Part shown: positions 56,301 through 64,000 of the stretch, piece by piece
Layout of the letters: each line of letters starts with the position of its first letter
Position numbering within the stretch: the stretch's first letter is position 1
Assembly: GCA_017557635.1 (NCBI GenBank)
Contig: JAFYYH010000013.1
Coordinates: 1-64,000, forward strand
Length of the DNA: 64,000 nt
Direction of reading: 5' to 3'
From: Bacteroidaceae bacterium
GTDB taxonomy: Bacteria; Bacteroidota; Bacteroidia; Bacteroidales; Bacteroidaceae
The notes under the pieces: generated by a model
Told to the model about the DNA's origin: nothing
Seen by the model: the letters and a program-made list of their open reading frames with translations, nothing else
The model's database searches: none
Position numbers and translations under genes: made by a program

Positions 56301-56480
56301 CTCAATGTCCGATGCGTTGGCGCCGTTGTAGTATGTGAACACCATAATGGTGTTTGACTCTATGTCAGGCAGCTGATCAATAGGCAGTTTGGTGTATGAG
56401 AACACACCGAAAACCACCACAGCCACAAAGCACAGAGCCGTAAAGATTGGTCTCTTGACCGAGCCTTCGTATAAACTCAT
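53307..56480 (-). CDS. RND-family efflux permease (AcrB/HAE1 type)
   Basis: 1057 residues, twelve membrane segments and two large periplasmic loops. Begins SLYEGSVKRPIFTALCFVAV; the proton-relay aspartates are in SLTIAIGMVVDDSIVVLENI, and GAIMLIGIVVKNGIVLIDYT is the TM10-11 signature. Exports hydrophobic compounds through the trimeric pump. Preceded by adaptor and TolC-type genes in one operon (58905 to 53001). Substrate unknown. Confidence 0.95.
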   Translation of the reverse strand: MSLYEGSVKRPIFTALCFVAVVVFGVFSYTKLPIDQLPDIESNTIMVFTYYNGANASDIENNVTRPLENTLNSCTHIKHITSRSSENVSVITLEFEYGHSIDDLTNDVRDKLSMISNSLPDGAGSPIIFKFDTSMLPIMLLSVQAGESQSALYKILDENVVNPLARIPGVGTVSVTGAPQREIYVYCDPAKLEAYNLTIEAIAALIGSENRSVPGGNLDVGNETYALRVDGEFKDPRDMEHLVVASIQGRNVYLKDLAEIVDRTQERAQESYNNGVQGAMMVIQKQTGANTVEICRKINEALPALQKNLPSDIKIGMINDGSQDIIQTVNSLAETIVYALLFVVLVVYLFTGRWRATMVVAITIPLSLIASFIYLFVTDGSLNIISLSSLTIAIGMVVDDSIVVLENITTHIERGANPKQAAIHATNEVAVSVIASTMTIFAVFFPLTMMSGMAGVMFKQLGGMICVIIAISLAVSLTLTPMLCSRMLKLEKKGSRLHTFLYRPIQKGLDGLDRWYSRRINHAVRHRKSIVVACILLFVASLFTAKNLKSEFFPSDEQSRISATIYMPINTNVNRSRGVAQELSDLWMARYEKDLVTCNYRVGAADENNTFASMQTNGTHIISFTISLKELDERSISSDQVVAEMRADLNARPEIERFMVTAGGGMSMGGQSTAEFEIYGYDFGETDQVAAEFLAAMKNVPGVGEAYISRDNYQPEYEVVFDREKLAQHGLNLSTAATYLRNRIYGATASYFREDGEEYYIKVRYAPEYRTQLEDIENILLYGSGNSAVRVRDVGHLEEVFTPPTIQRKDRQRINTVTCVIAGGAALSDVVKAGQAVIDGMELPEGVNVQISGDYEDQQESFADMATLALLIIMLVFIVMAAQFESLTLPFIIMFSIPFALSGVLIALYITGTSINLMSMLGAIMLIGIVVKNGIVLIDYTGLCRERGMSAITATVTAARSRLRPVLMTTLTTILGMIPMALSQGQGSAMWRPLGISVIGGLTVSTILTLVLVPTLYCMFQSTGIRKARRKHRKQLELAAFWAENKDQFIHDKTAKH

Positions 56481-56495
56481 TGTACTCTACGCTTT

Positions 56496-57524
56496 TTATT
56501 CTACAACTTCAACCTCCTTGCCGTCAGCCAGCTTGGCCATACCGGTAATTACAATCTGTGCACCGTTGGGCACGCCCGATATAAGTTCATAACGGTCACC
56601 CAGGCGCTGGCCCAGTTCAACCTTGCTATAAACTACCTTACCGTTCTCATATACATAGACAAAGCGGTCACCGGATCCTGCACGTTTCTCAATAGCCAGG
56701 TCAGGAACAACCACATGGTCCAGAGTACCCAGGTTAAGGGTAGCGCGGGCAAACATACCGGGACGCAGCTTCAGGTCCTCATTTGCAACGTTGATCTCAA
56801 CCGGGAAGGTATGAGTCATAGCGTCAATGGTAGGATAGATCAGTGACACCTTACCGGTAAATGTCTCACCGGGATAAGCATCCAGTTCAATGCTGACCTC
56901 ATCACCCTTCTTAACCTTTGAGTAGTACTGCTCAGATACGTTGATGGTCAGCTTTACAGGAGCAATCTTCTGGACAACCAGGATAGCCTGACCGCCGTAA
57001 AGGTCACCGTTGTCATAATAACGTGCTGTAACCACACCGTCAATAGGACTTGCCAGCTGTGTGTTCTCCTTAAGGGTCTGGAAACTCTTGCGGGCAACCT
57101 GAAGCTGCAGGTTCACGTTATCCCACTCTGACTTTGAAACGCCGCCCACCTGATAAAGCTGGTCAATACGGTTGAACTCTGTCTCAAGGTTCTTGAGCTG
57201 CATCTCCTGCTGGCTCAGAGTTGTCTCGTCCATCTCGACAAGAATCTGACCCTTCTTGACATTGTCACCAACCTCAACCTTGATCTTGCTGATACGACCG
57301 GGAGTAGAAGGAGCGATATTGTTCTTGATCTCACCTACAATGGTAGCAGAGTATACCTGAAGCTGTGCTACCGGCTCTGACTTAACCGTAGCAAGCTGTA
57401 CCTTGGGTTTTGCGTTAGGATCCGGAGCCATAGGGCCGGCTGCTGCATCCTGGGGTTTCTGTCCGCAGGCTGCCATAAGCAGCATGGAGCAGAGCATGAT
57501 TCCTGAAAATCTGAATGCTTTCAT
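56496..57524 (-). CDS. RND periplasmic adaptor (membrane-fusion) lipoprotein
   Basis: 342 residues. Lipobox SMLLMAACGQ near residue 20; biotinyl-lipoyl halves around APSTPGRISKIKVEVGDNVK and ASPIDGVVTARYYDNGDLY with a coiled-coil hairpin between, then beta-barrel domain. Bridges the RND permease and the TolC-type channel. Fifteen bases separate it from the permease gene. Confidence 0.94.
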   Translation of the reverse strand: MKAFRFSGIMLCSMLLMAACGQKPQDAAAGPMAPDPNAKPKVQLATVKSEPVAQLQVYSATIVGEIKNNIAPSTPGRISKIKVEVGDNVKKGQILVEMDETTLSQQEMQLKNLETEFNRIDQLYQVGGVSKSEWDNVNLQLQVARKSFQTLKENTQLASPIDGVVTARYYDNGDLYGGQAILVVQKIAPVKLTINVSEQYYSKVKKGDEVSIELDAYPGETFTGKVSLIYPTIDAMTHTFPVEINVANEDLKLRPGMFARATLNLGTLDHVVVPDLAIEKRAGSGDRFVYVYENGKVVYSKVELGQRLGDRYELISGVPNGAQIVITGMAKLADGKEVEVVE

Positions 57525-57552
57525 ATCTTATTGTTTGTTTTTGTTCCTGTAA

Positions 57553-58905
57553 TTATTCTTCCGTAGCCGGAATGTTTTCCTCATTTCCAAGCACCTTGTC
57601 TAGGTCGGCCTTGGCTGCCAGATAATTGTAGATAGACTGGCTGTATGTAAGCTTAGCCTGAGTGAGTGATACCTCGCTGTTGTTCAGCTCAAGTATGGTA
57701 CCCTTACCAATCTCATAGCGCTTGCTTGCAATCTCACGTCCCTTCTCGGCCTGTTCGATTGCCTCATGGTTGCTGGCCACCTGCTCGGCATTTGCCTTCA
57801 TGTTGTCAACATAACTGCGAACCTGCATGCTGAGCTGCTTCTCTGTGTAGCCGATGTTCTCGCTGAGCTGGCTGATCTGCAACTTGGTGCTGCGCAGTTT
57901 GGTAAAGTTACCCATGCGGAAGATAGGCACTGACAGTGACAGCACGATTGATGAACTCTTGGCCCAAGTGTAGTCAAACACGTTCCAGTTGTCATTGTAA
58001 AGAGACTGGAATGCATAAGTGCCTGCCAGAGCAAGAGTCGGCATAAAGTTCATCTTCTGCACCTTGAGTGTCTGATTCAGCATGGTCTCGTTCATTCTGA
58101 GCTGACGCATGTTGGTGTTGTTCTCAAGTGAATAACTGCCTGCCTGCAGGGCCTCGGCGTAGAGTTCATCCTCATAATCCTCCATGCTGCCCTCAACAAC
58201 TATCTCGGTCTCAGGGTCAACTCCCATCAGCACCATCAGCTGGAGTTTGGCAAGAGATACAGCATTGCGTGCCTGAATAACCGTAGGGTTAAGGCTGCGC
58301 AACTGCACCTCGGCGCTTATCTTATCGTACTCACTGGTACCACCCAGATCATACAGTGACTTTACTACATTGAAATTCTTCTCGGCCTGCTCCAGACTCT
58401 TGCAGAGTACATCATAACTGTCCTGTGCCAGAATAACCTGGTAGTATGCCTTGGTAACCTGATTGACCAGATCCAGCTTTGAACTGCGGCTCTGCTCAAC
58501 GGCATTGGCAAGATCCGTCTCGGTCATGTTCATCGTGGCATAGACCGTAGGAGCAAAAATGGGCAGACTCACCTGAATCTGACCGTTCCATGTGCTGGTA
58601 TTATCCTGACCCATCTTGAACTCCATGCCGTTCAGTTTCATAACTGCTGCCAATACGGTGTACTGAACCGTACCGTTAAAGTCCACGCTGGGCAGAAGTG
58701 ACTGCCAAGCCTCATTCTTGCTTATCTTCTTGACCTCAATCTGCTGTTCAGCCACCTTGATTGTAGGGTTCTCGCTCAAAGCAATCTTAAGAGCATCATC
58801 AAGTGTTAGATTAATTACAGTGCCGGCCTCCTGCGCTCTCACTGTAGCAACCAGCATCACTGCCGCTATCAGGAATCCGGTTTTTACTAAAAGAAATCTT
58901 TTCAT
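57553..58905 (-). CDS. TolC-family outer-membrane efflux protein
   Basis: 450 residues with signal peptide MKRFLLVKTGFLIAAVMLVA. Two repeats of the outer-membrane efflux protein fold (long helices such as TKAYYQVILAQDSYDVLCKS and TLKVQKMNFMPTLALAGTYA). First gene of the tripartite pump operon, behind TAATTTTG at 58964-58971. Confidence 0.93.
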   Translation of the reverse strand: MKRFLLVKTGFLIAAVMLVATVRAQEAGTVINLTLDDALKIALSENPTIKVAEQQIEVKKISKNEAWQSLLPSVDFNGTVQYTVLAAVMKLNGMEFKMGQDNTSTWNGQIQVSLPIFAPTVYATMNMTETDLANAVEQSRSSKLDLVNQVTKAYYQVILAQDSYDVLCKSLEQAEKNFNVVKSLYDLGGTSEYDKISAEVQLRSLNPTVIQARNAVSLAKLQLMVLMGVDPETEIVVEGSMEDYEDELYAEALQAGSYSLENNTNMRQLRMNETMLNQTLKVQKMNFMPTLALAGTYAFQSLYNDNWNVFDYTWAKSSSIVLSLSVPIFRMGNFTKLRSTKLQISQLSENIGYTEKQLSMQVRSYVDNMKANAEQVASNHEAIEQAEKGREIASKRYEIGKGTILELNNSEVSLTQAKLTYSQSIYNYLAAKADLDKVLGNEENIPATEE

Positions 58906-58963
58906 TATATGGTTTTGATTGTATCAAAAGTAAATGTACTACAGTCCTTTAATTTAGGATGTG

Positions 58964-58971
58964 CAAAATTA
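58964..58971 (-). promoter_or_regulatory. -7 box TAATTTTG for the RND operon
   Basis: Exact TAnnTTTG on the minus strand, 58 bases before the ATG of the TolC-family gene. No repressor gene is adjacent. Confidence 0.55.
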
Positions 58972-59050
58972 CAGAAAACTCCACGCAACGCGCAGAGTTT
59001 TCCGCCCAAAACGGCTCACCTTTAGCCATTTTTAGCACTTTGTCACAGTG

Positions 59051-59080
59051 GACACAATAGGGACAGTCCCTACTGTGTCA
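59051..59080. repeat. Degenerate GGGAC palindrome at a stop codon
   Basis: GACACAATAGGGAC (59051-59064) and GTCCCTACTGTGTC (59066-59079) form a 14-bp palindrome with one mismatch. It shares AATAGGGAC with the 11371 palindrome and ends on the TGA stop (59078-59080) of the beta-barrel gene. Probably a distant member of the GGGACGGTT family. Confidence 0.6.
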
Positions 59081-60157
59081 GAACGTGTACACTATCTGGG
59101 CGCAGACGCCGAGATTGGCGAGGCCTTCATAGTGTTCTTTGTCGCGCTCCTGTGTTACAGTCTCTTTCCCGTCTGTAGCGGTGACTTTCCTGATTACGCC
59201 CGATGTAAAGGATACTTCGGCACCCAGGGTGACGTTTCTGCTCAGGAAATATGAATAGTTGAAACCTGTAGTCAGGCCAAGCGTCTTGCCTCTAAGAGTA
59301 ATGTAATCGGAGTTTATGGTACCATTGTCATACCACAAAAGCACTCCCAATCCTACATAATCCTCAAACAGATGCTTGCCGTTACGGCTCAACGCCCTGG
59401 CGGCATAAACCGGGCCAATATAACTGATATTGACAGTCTCATCAAGTATTCCTTGAGTAAAGGTGAGACCGTTATCGTATGAAACAGTTACAACATCGGC
59501 CGATGATGCATGCATGAGCTGGAATCTCAAACCCAGGCCGCTGCTGCCACGGGACTGGTCAAAAAACTGAATGAATTCCATTCCGATAATCTCGCCGTTC
59601 ATAAGTCTCTTGTTGTGCTGTTTGGCAAACAGATCCAGACTGGGGTCGATTCTATTCAACCGGCGTCCGTAACCTCCGAAAACACGTAATTCGTTGGGGC
59701 CCAGTTTACTGAGAGGAGAAACAATCTCCGGTATTTGTGGTTGCCCGCCTGTGGTGTTATAAGAACTTACAACATTGCCGTTACGGTCTATCACCTTTAC
59801 ATCATCGGGGTTGGGTTCTGTGGTATCGGCCCAGTACAGATTGGAATTCATGACATGAATGTCCGAGCGCACGCCATCGGTTTTAAAATCGCTTATCTTG
59901 ACGTACTTGGCACCATCGGTCCACGCTCTGGTACGGGTCATCTCAGCCATCTTGTCGTAATTGGCTGAACCTTTGACCTCAATACTGCCCATCCATTGGG
60001 CATCGGCCGGAAGCGGTTCGTTCTCTTTGATCAGAACCACATCATCAAGATACTCTTGGGGATTTACTCTGTGAATAACATTCGATGTTACTTTTGGTGA
60101 GCATGAAGACAAAGCCCACAGTGTAACGCAAACAAATAAAGGAGTTAATGCTTTCAT
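59078..60157 (-). CDS. Lipoprotein-headed outer-membrane beta-barrel protein
   Basis: 359 residues. N-terminus MKALTPLFVCVTLWALSSCS has a good lipobox. Residues 35-110 form a small soluble domain (PADAQWMGSIEVKG, YDKMAEMTRTRAWTDGAKYV) similar to small Bacteroidetes lipoprotein domains. From about 150 to the C-terminal phenylalanine (CAQIVYTF) the alternating pattern of an eight- to ten-stranded barrel appears. Joining a lipidated head to a barrel is unusual. Function unknown. Behind TATCTTTG at 60181-60188. Confidence 0.65.
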   Translation of the reverse strand: MKALTPLFVCVTLWALSSCSPKVTSNVIHRVNPQEYLDDVVLIKENEPLPADAQWMGSIEVKGSANYDKMAEMTRTRAWTDGAKYVKISDFKTDGVRSDIHVMNSNLYWADTTEPNPDDVKVIDRNGNVVSSYNTTGGQPQIPEIVSPLSKLGPNELRVFGGYGRRLNRIDPSLDLFAKQHNKRLMNGEIIGMEFIQFFDQSRGSSGLGLRFQLMHASSADVVTVSYDNGLTFTQGILDETVNISYIGPVYAARALSRNGKHLFEDYVGLGVLLWYDNGTINSDYITLRGKTLGLTTGFNYSYFLSRNVTLGAEVSFTSGVIRKVTATDGKETVTQERDKEHYEGLANLGVCAQIVYTF

Positions 60158-60180
60158 TGAAAAAAAGATTGAATATGAGG

Positions 60181-60188
60181 CAAAGATA
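60181..60188 (-). promoter_or_regulatory. -7 box TATCTTTG
   Basis: Exact TAnnTTTG on the minus strand, 23 bases before the barrel protein ATG, just after the terminator at 60202-60238. Confidence 0.6.
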
Positions 60189-60201
60189 AGGTTTTTGGAA
60201 T

Positions 60202-60238
60202 AAAAAACGGCTTAAGCGTATTGCAAAAGCCGTTTTTT
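60202..60238 (-). terminator. Rho-independent terminator after the secA-linked gene
   Basis: AAAAAACGGCTT (60202-60213) pairs with AAGCCGTTTTTT (60227-60238), 12 pairs with T-run on either strand. Begins three bases after the stop of the gene ending at 60242 and closes the secA unit. Confidence 0.88.
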
Positions 60239-60241
60239 AAT

Positions 60242-60685
60242 TCATTCAGCCAGGAGATCCTTGAGGAAGGAATTAAGTTCCTCGTCCAGACCTTGCATCA
60301 GGCTCTGACTCAGAAGCGTATTGTCCTCGTCAAAGAGCATCAGTTCGGCCACCGTTTCACCGTCATCATCAACCAGTACGAACGAGAAGGGTTTCCAAAT
60401 GGCAAGGTTCTCAAGCGGTTGATTTGCATCGATATCCCTGAGGATACTGCGCAGGGCCTTTTCCATCACCTGATAGAAGTCCTCCTCGGGTATCTCGACC
60501 AGATCCGACAGACGGGTGGAAGCCAGAACGCGGTCATCATCACTTACCGTCACATCGCCTGTCTCGCGATTGGGCATGATATGTATGTCCGTCACTACTG
60601 ACTGTTCCTGAGGACGGCGGAACTCGTTAATGACTCCTGTCAGGAGTGTCTTGATTTCCTGGAATGATGATTCGCTTAATCTCAT
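60242..60685 (-). CDS. Conserved acidic protein downstream of secA, function unknown
   Basis: 147 residues, no signal peptide or membrane segment, strongly acidic (VTVSDDDRVLASTRLSDLVE, ELMLFDEDNTLLSQSLMQGL). I do not recognise a family. Follows secA by 22 bases and shares its terminator, so it is probably co-transcribed; the acidic, compact makeup would suit a cytosolic binding protein, but nothing ties it to secretion beyond position. Confidence 0.6.
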   Translation of the reverse strand: MRLSESSFQEIKTLLTGVINEFRRPQEQSVVTDIHIMPNRETGDVTVSDDDRVLASTRLSDLVEIPEEDFYQVMEKALRSILRDIDANQPLENLAIWKPFSFVLVDDDGETVAELMLFDEDNTLLSQSLMQGLDEELNSFLKDLLAE

Positions 60686-60707
60686 AGCTGTATGGTTTTA
60701 TCTTGTT

Positions 60708-63700
60708 TTACAGACCTTGTCCGTGGCAGTTCTTGAACTTCTTGCCGCTGCCGCACGGGCACGGATCGTTACGTCCCGGTGTCTTATCCACGCGGATGGG
60801 CTCACGAACCTGCTGACGGGTGTCACGTCCGGCTGCTGCGCGCTGGTTAGGATCACCAAGGTCGCTGTTGCGGTTCTCGGTGTACTGACGGCGCTGCTGG
60901 CGGTTCTGTGCCGGTGCCTCACGTACCTGATCGGGATCGGGCTCCGGAATCTGACCGCGCATCAGGATGGATACTGTCTGGTCATTCATCTTGTTGACCA
61001 TATTGTCGAACAGGTTCACAGACTCAAGCTTGAATATGAGCAGCGGGTCTTTCTGCTCGTAACTTGCATTCTGTACGGAATGCTTGAGTTCATCAAGCTC
61101 ACGCAGGTTCTCCTTCCAGCACTCGTCAATCTGGTGCAGCAGGATAGCCTTCTGGAATGAAGTTACTACGCTCTTACCTTCGCTCTCGTATGCCTCCTTA
61201 AGATTGCACGGAATCTGATATACGCGACGGCCGTCGTTAATGGGAATAAGGATGTTCTCATAACGGTCACCCTGCTCCTCGAATACCTTCTTGATAACGG
61301 GAGTGACAATCTGAGCCATACGCTCGCACTTGCGCTTGAAGGTGTCCATGGCGGCATTGAAGATGCGCTCCGATACCTCATCGGGTTTCATCTTGCTGAA
61401 CTCCTCCTCAGTGAACGGAAGTTCAATGGCAAGTACGCGGAAAGCCTCCATCTGCAGACTCTCATAATCGGCGCAGTTCTCGGCGGCACCTGCTGAACGG
61501 TCCCAGATCATGTTGGCTATATCCATTCCGATACGCTCACCAATCAGAGCGTGACGGCGCTTCTCATAAACTACGGTACGCTGCTTGTTCATCACGTCAT
61601 CGTACTCCAGCAAGCGCTTACGGATACCAAAGTGGTTCTCCTCAACTTTCTTCTGTGCCTGCTCGATGCGCTTGGTGATGAAGCTGTTCTCAATCATCTC
61701 ATCCTCCTGCAGACCCAGCTTATCCATAAGCGGAGCGATACGGTCTGATCCGAACAGACGCATCAGGTTATCCTCAAGTGAGATGAAGAATACTGATGAA
61801 CCCGGATCACCCTGACGTCCTGAACGACCGCGCAACTGACGGTCAACACGACGGCTCTCATGACGCTCGGTACCTACGATGGCAAGACCTCCGGCCTCAC
61901 GGACCTCGGGTGACAGTTTGATATCGGTACCACGACCTGCCATGTTGGTGGCAATGGTTACGATACTCTTCTGACCTGCCTTTGCAACGATATCGGCCTC
62001 CTTCTGATGCAGCTTGGCGTTCAGCACGTTGTGCTCGATCTTACGCATGGTAAGCATACGGCTAAGCTGCTCACTGATCTCGACCGATGTAGTACCCACC
62101 AGTACAGGACGGCCGGCCTCGACCAGACGTACAATCTCCTCGATTACGGCTTTGTACTTTTCACGTTTGGTCTTGTATATGCGGTCATTCTGATCGATAC
62201 GTGCAATGGGCTTGTTGGTGGGAATTACAACCACATCCAACTTATAGATATCCCAGAACTCACCTGCCTCAGTCTCAGCGGTACCGGTCATACCGGCCAG
62301 CTTGTGATACATGCGGAAGTAGTTCTGCAGTGTGATTGTTGCGAATGTCTGGGTTGCAGCCTCGATGTTGACGCGTTCCTTTGCCTCGACAGCCTGATGC
62401 AGTCCGTCACTCCAGCGGCGACCCTCCATGATACGGCCTGTCTGCTCATCAACGATCTTTACCTTGCCGTCCTCGGTAACGATGTAGTCTACATCGCGCT
62501 CGAACATGCAATATGCCTTGAGCAGCTGGTTGATGGTATGTATGCGCTCGCTCTTTACGGCGTAGTTGGTAAGGAGCTCATCCTTCTTGGCCAGACGCTC
62601 CTCCTGACTCAGTTCCTTCTCGTTCTCAAGCTCTGAGAGCTGTGATGCTATATCGGGCAGGATAAAGAAATCGGGATCCTGGTTGGTGCCGCTTATCAGC
62701 TCGACACCCTTGTCGGTCAGGTCAACGCTGTTGAGTTTCTCATCAATCACAAAGTACAGGGGCTCCACAGCCTCAGGCATACGCTTGTTCTGCTGCTCCA
62801 TGTAGATCTCCTCGGTCTTCTGCAGACCTACCTTGATACCCGGTTCGCTGAGGAACTTGATAAGGGCCTTGTTCTTGGGCAGGGCCTTGAAACTGCGGAA
62901 CAGTGACAGGAAACCCTCAGCTACCTCATCCTGATTCTCGGAATGTACTTTCTTACGGGCATCGGCCAGATACTGTGTGGCCAGGCGCTTCTGAGCCTCG
63001 AAAAGTTGCTCTACCTGCGGGCGCAGCTGCTCGAACTGCTGGTCATCGCCCTTGGGTACGGGACCTGATATAATAAGAGGTGTTCGGGCATCGTCAATGA
63101 GCACCGAGTCAACCTCATCCACAATTGCATAATTATGTCCTCTCTGTACAAGTTCGCTGGGATGACCGGCCATATTGTCACGCAGGTAGTCAAAACCGAA
63201 CTCGTTGTTGGTACCGAATGTGATATCGGCACGGTATGCGTTACGGCGGGCTTCGGAGTTGGGCTGATGCTTGTCGATGCAGTCAACTGACAGTCCGTGG
63301 AACATATAGAGCGGCCCCATCCACTCGGCATCACGTTTGGCCAGGTAATCGTTCACTGTTACAACGTGTACGCCGTTGCCTGTCAGGGCATTTAGGAATA
63401 CCGGCAGGGTTGCCACGAGTGTCTTACCTTCACCGGTAGCCATCTCGGCGATCTTACCCTTGTGCAGTACCACACCACCGAACAGCTGAACATCATAGTG
63501 GATCATGTTCCATACGGTGTCGTTACCGCCGGCTACCCAGTGCTGCTGCCAAAGGGCCTTGTCACCGTCTATGACAACAAAGTCATGCTTAGCTGCCAGG
63601 TCACGGTCAAAATCAGTGGCGGTTACCTCCACCTGCTCGTTCTGTGTAAAGCGGCGGGCGGTATCCTTGATGATGGCGAATACATCGGGAAGGACCTCAT

Positions 63701-64000
63701 CCAGAACCACCTCATAGCGGTCCAGAACCTCCTTCTCCAACTTATCTATCTGGTTGAACAGCGGCTCTCTGTCCTCAAGCTCGGTCTGCTCAACCTTGGC
63801 CTTAAGTTCCTCAATACGTTTTTGCTCAGGTATGACAAAATCGCGCACCTTCTGCTTAATCTGCTGTGTTGCGGCGCGCAGCTCATCATTGGAAAGTTTT
63901 TCATACTTAGGATAAGCTGCCTTGATCTTCTCCACCCACGGCTGAATCTCCTTGATATCACGGGTCTGCTTGTTACCGAACAGCTTACCTATAAATTCAT
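60708..64000 (-). CDS. secA: Preprotein translocase ATPase SecA (start cut off by window edge)
   Basis: 1097 complete codons in the window; the frame is open to base 64000, where it reads [20 protein letters not shown], so only about four N-terminal residues are missing. A GTG at 63935 is internal, not the start. DEAD motor with [14 protein letters not shown] Walker A and [20 protein letters not shown], helicase part [12 protein letters not shown] and [15 protein letters not shown]. Contains a Bacteroidetes-type insertion, so it is longer than E. coli SecA. C-terminal zinc motif [14 protein letters not shown]. Drives protein export through SecYEG. Confidence 0.97.
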   Translation of the reverse strand, partial: EFIGKLFGNKQTRDIKEIQPWVEKIKAAYPKYEKLSNDELRAATQQIKQKVRDFVIPEQKRIEELKAKVEQTELEDREPLFNQIDKLEKEVLDRYEVVLDEVLPDVFAIIKDTARRFTQNEQVEVTATDFDRDLAAKHDFVVIDGDKALWQQHWVAGGNDTVWNMIHYDVQLFGGVVLHKGKIAEMATGEGKTLVATLPVFLNALTGNGVHVVTVNDYLAKRDAEWMGPLYMFHGLSVDCIDKHQPNSEARRNAYRADITFGTNNEFGFDYLRDNMAGHPSELVQRGHNYAIVDEVDSVLIDDARTPLIISGPVPKGDDQQFEQLRPQVEQLFEAQKRLATQYLADARKKVHSENQDEVAEGFLSLFRSFKALPKNKALIKFLSEPGIKVGLQKTEEIYMEQQNKRMPEAVEPLYFVIDEKLNSVDLTDKGVELISGTNQDPDFFILPDIASQLSELENEKELSQEERLAKKDELLTNYAVKSERIHTINQLLKAYCMFERDVDYIVTEDGKVKIVDEQTGRIMEGRRWSDGLHQAVEAKERVNIEAATQTFATITLQNYFRMYHKLAGMTGTAETEAGEFWDIYKLDVVVIPTNKPIARIDQNDRIYKTKREKYKAVIEEIVRLVEAGRPVLVGTTSVEISEQLSRMLTMRKIEHNVLNAKLHQKEADIVAKAGQKSIVTIATNMAGRGTDIKLSPEVREAGGLAIVGTERHESRRVDRQLRGRSGRQGDPGSSVFFISLEDNLMRLFGSDRIAPLMDKLGLQEDEMIENSFITKRIEQAQKKVEENHFGIRKRLLEYDDVMNKQRTVVYEKRRHALIGERIGMDIANMIWDRSAGAAENCADYESLQMEAFRVLAIELPFTEEEFSKMKPDEVSERIFNAAMDTFKRKCERMAQIVTPVIKKVFEEQGDRYENILIPINDGRRVYQIPCNLKEAYESEGKSVVTSFQKAILLHQIDECWKENLRELDELKHSVQNASYEQKDPLLIFKLESVNLFDNMVNKMNDQTVSILMRGQIPEPDPDQVREAPAQNRQQRRQYTENRNSDLGDPNQRAAAGRDTRQQVREPIRVDKTPGRNDPCPCGSGKKFKNCHGQGL

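Noticed and set aside
62007-62636. 209-codon plus-strand frame within secA
   Set aside because: Fully antisense to a highly conserved SecA region; no promoter box precedes it.
63935-63935. GTG at 63935 as the SecA start
   Set aside because: The frame stays open to the window edge and the upstream residues ([13 protein letters not shown]) match the normal SecA N-terminus.

Overview
The window looks like a chromosome segment from a gut-type Bacteroidales bacterium (Bacteroidaceae/Prevotellaceae range). The support is convergent. Most transcription units start downstream of the Bacteroidetes -7 box TAnnTTTG, usually without a visible Shine-Dalgarno sequence. The gene set includes thrA-apgM-thrC, a FimB/Mfa2 fimbrial lipoprotein, several six-bladed beta-propeller lipoproteins, B12-dependent mutAB, a PorE-like OmpA protein, and an RND efflux operon with a PG0541-like small protein. 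No phage, integrase, transposase gene or CRISPR array was seen. Almost all DNA is coding; the unusual material is in the gaps between genes.

Layout. 1-4 kb: threonine operon (minus strand). 4-8.5 kb: radA-pnuC, a propeller lipoprotein, a DUF2461 protein and an OmpH/Skp chaperone. 8.6-11.4 kb: FAD oxidoreductase and Mrp ATPase (plus). 11.4-14.5 kb: cysK, trmB, ilvE (minus). 14.6-16.7 kb: DUF5715-type protein and fimbrial lipoprotein. 16.8-22 kb: secreted carbohydrate cluster (GH43 enzyme, lipoprotein, two CE1-like esterases). 22-26.8 kb: M48 protease, xseBA, phosphoesterase, cytidylate-kinase-like protein, MATE pump. 26.9-31.8 kb: Gly-rich periplasmic protein, large MG2-type surface protein, AspT-type transporter. 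32-36 kb: mutAB. 36-45 kb: propeller lipoproteins, topB, an ECF sigma/membrane-protein/propeller cassette and the PorE-like protein. 45-50.5 kb: RsmF-like methylase, thyA-folA, ExbB/ExbD operon, tRNA-Ser(GGA). 50.7-52.8 kb: lpxK, thiL. 53-58.9 kb: RND tripartite pump. 59-64 kb: lipoprotein/beta-barrel protein, an acidic conserved protein and secA, which runs off the right edge.

The most striking non-coding signals are palindromic elements placed at stop codons. (1) A GGGACGGTT repeat family has ten copies at six loci crowded into 3.9-11.5 kb, often as inverted pairs; in several cases the TGA stop of the neighbouring gene lies inside the element. A degenerate relative is at 59.05 kb. (2) Two roughly 170-200 nt elements (12518-12716 and 52828-52998) have unrelated outer stems but the same internal layout: a hairpin with a six-base NCCCAN loop, TGGGAGGGGCCCG, a long hairpin capped by GGAACTTGTTCA, then TGGGAGGG. 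Stem sequences differ with pairing kept and G-U pairs favour one strand, so this looks like an uncharacterised structured RNA or mobile non-coding element. (3) A third palindrome (36099-36240) carries a possible G-quadruplex and supplies the -33 box of the next promoter.

Other points of interest are an ECF sigma cassette between two paralogous propeller lipoproteins, matching Gly/Pro/Gln-rich inserts in neighbouring secreted enzymes, cysteine clusters in MutA, and a 14-bp hairpin overlapping the start codon of the PorE-like gene.
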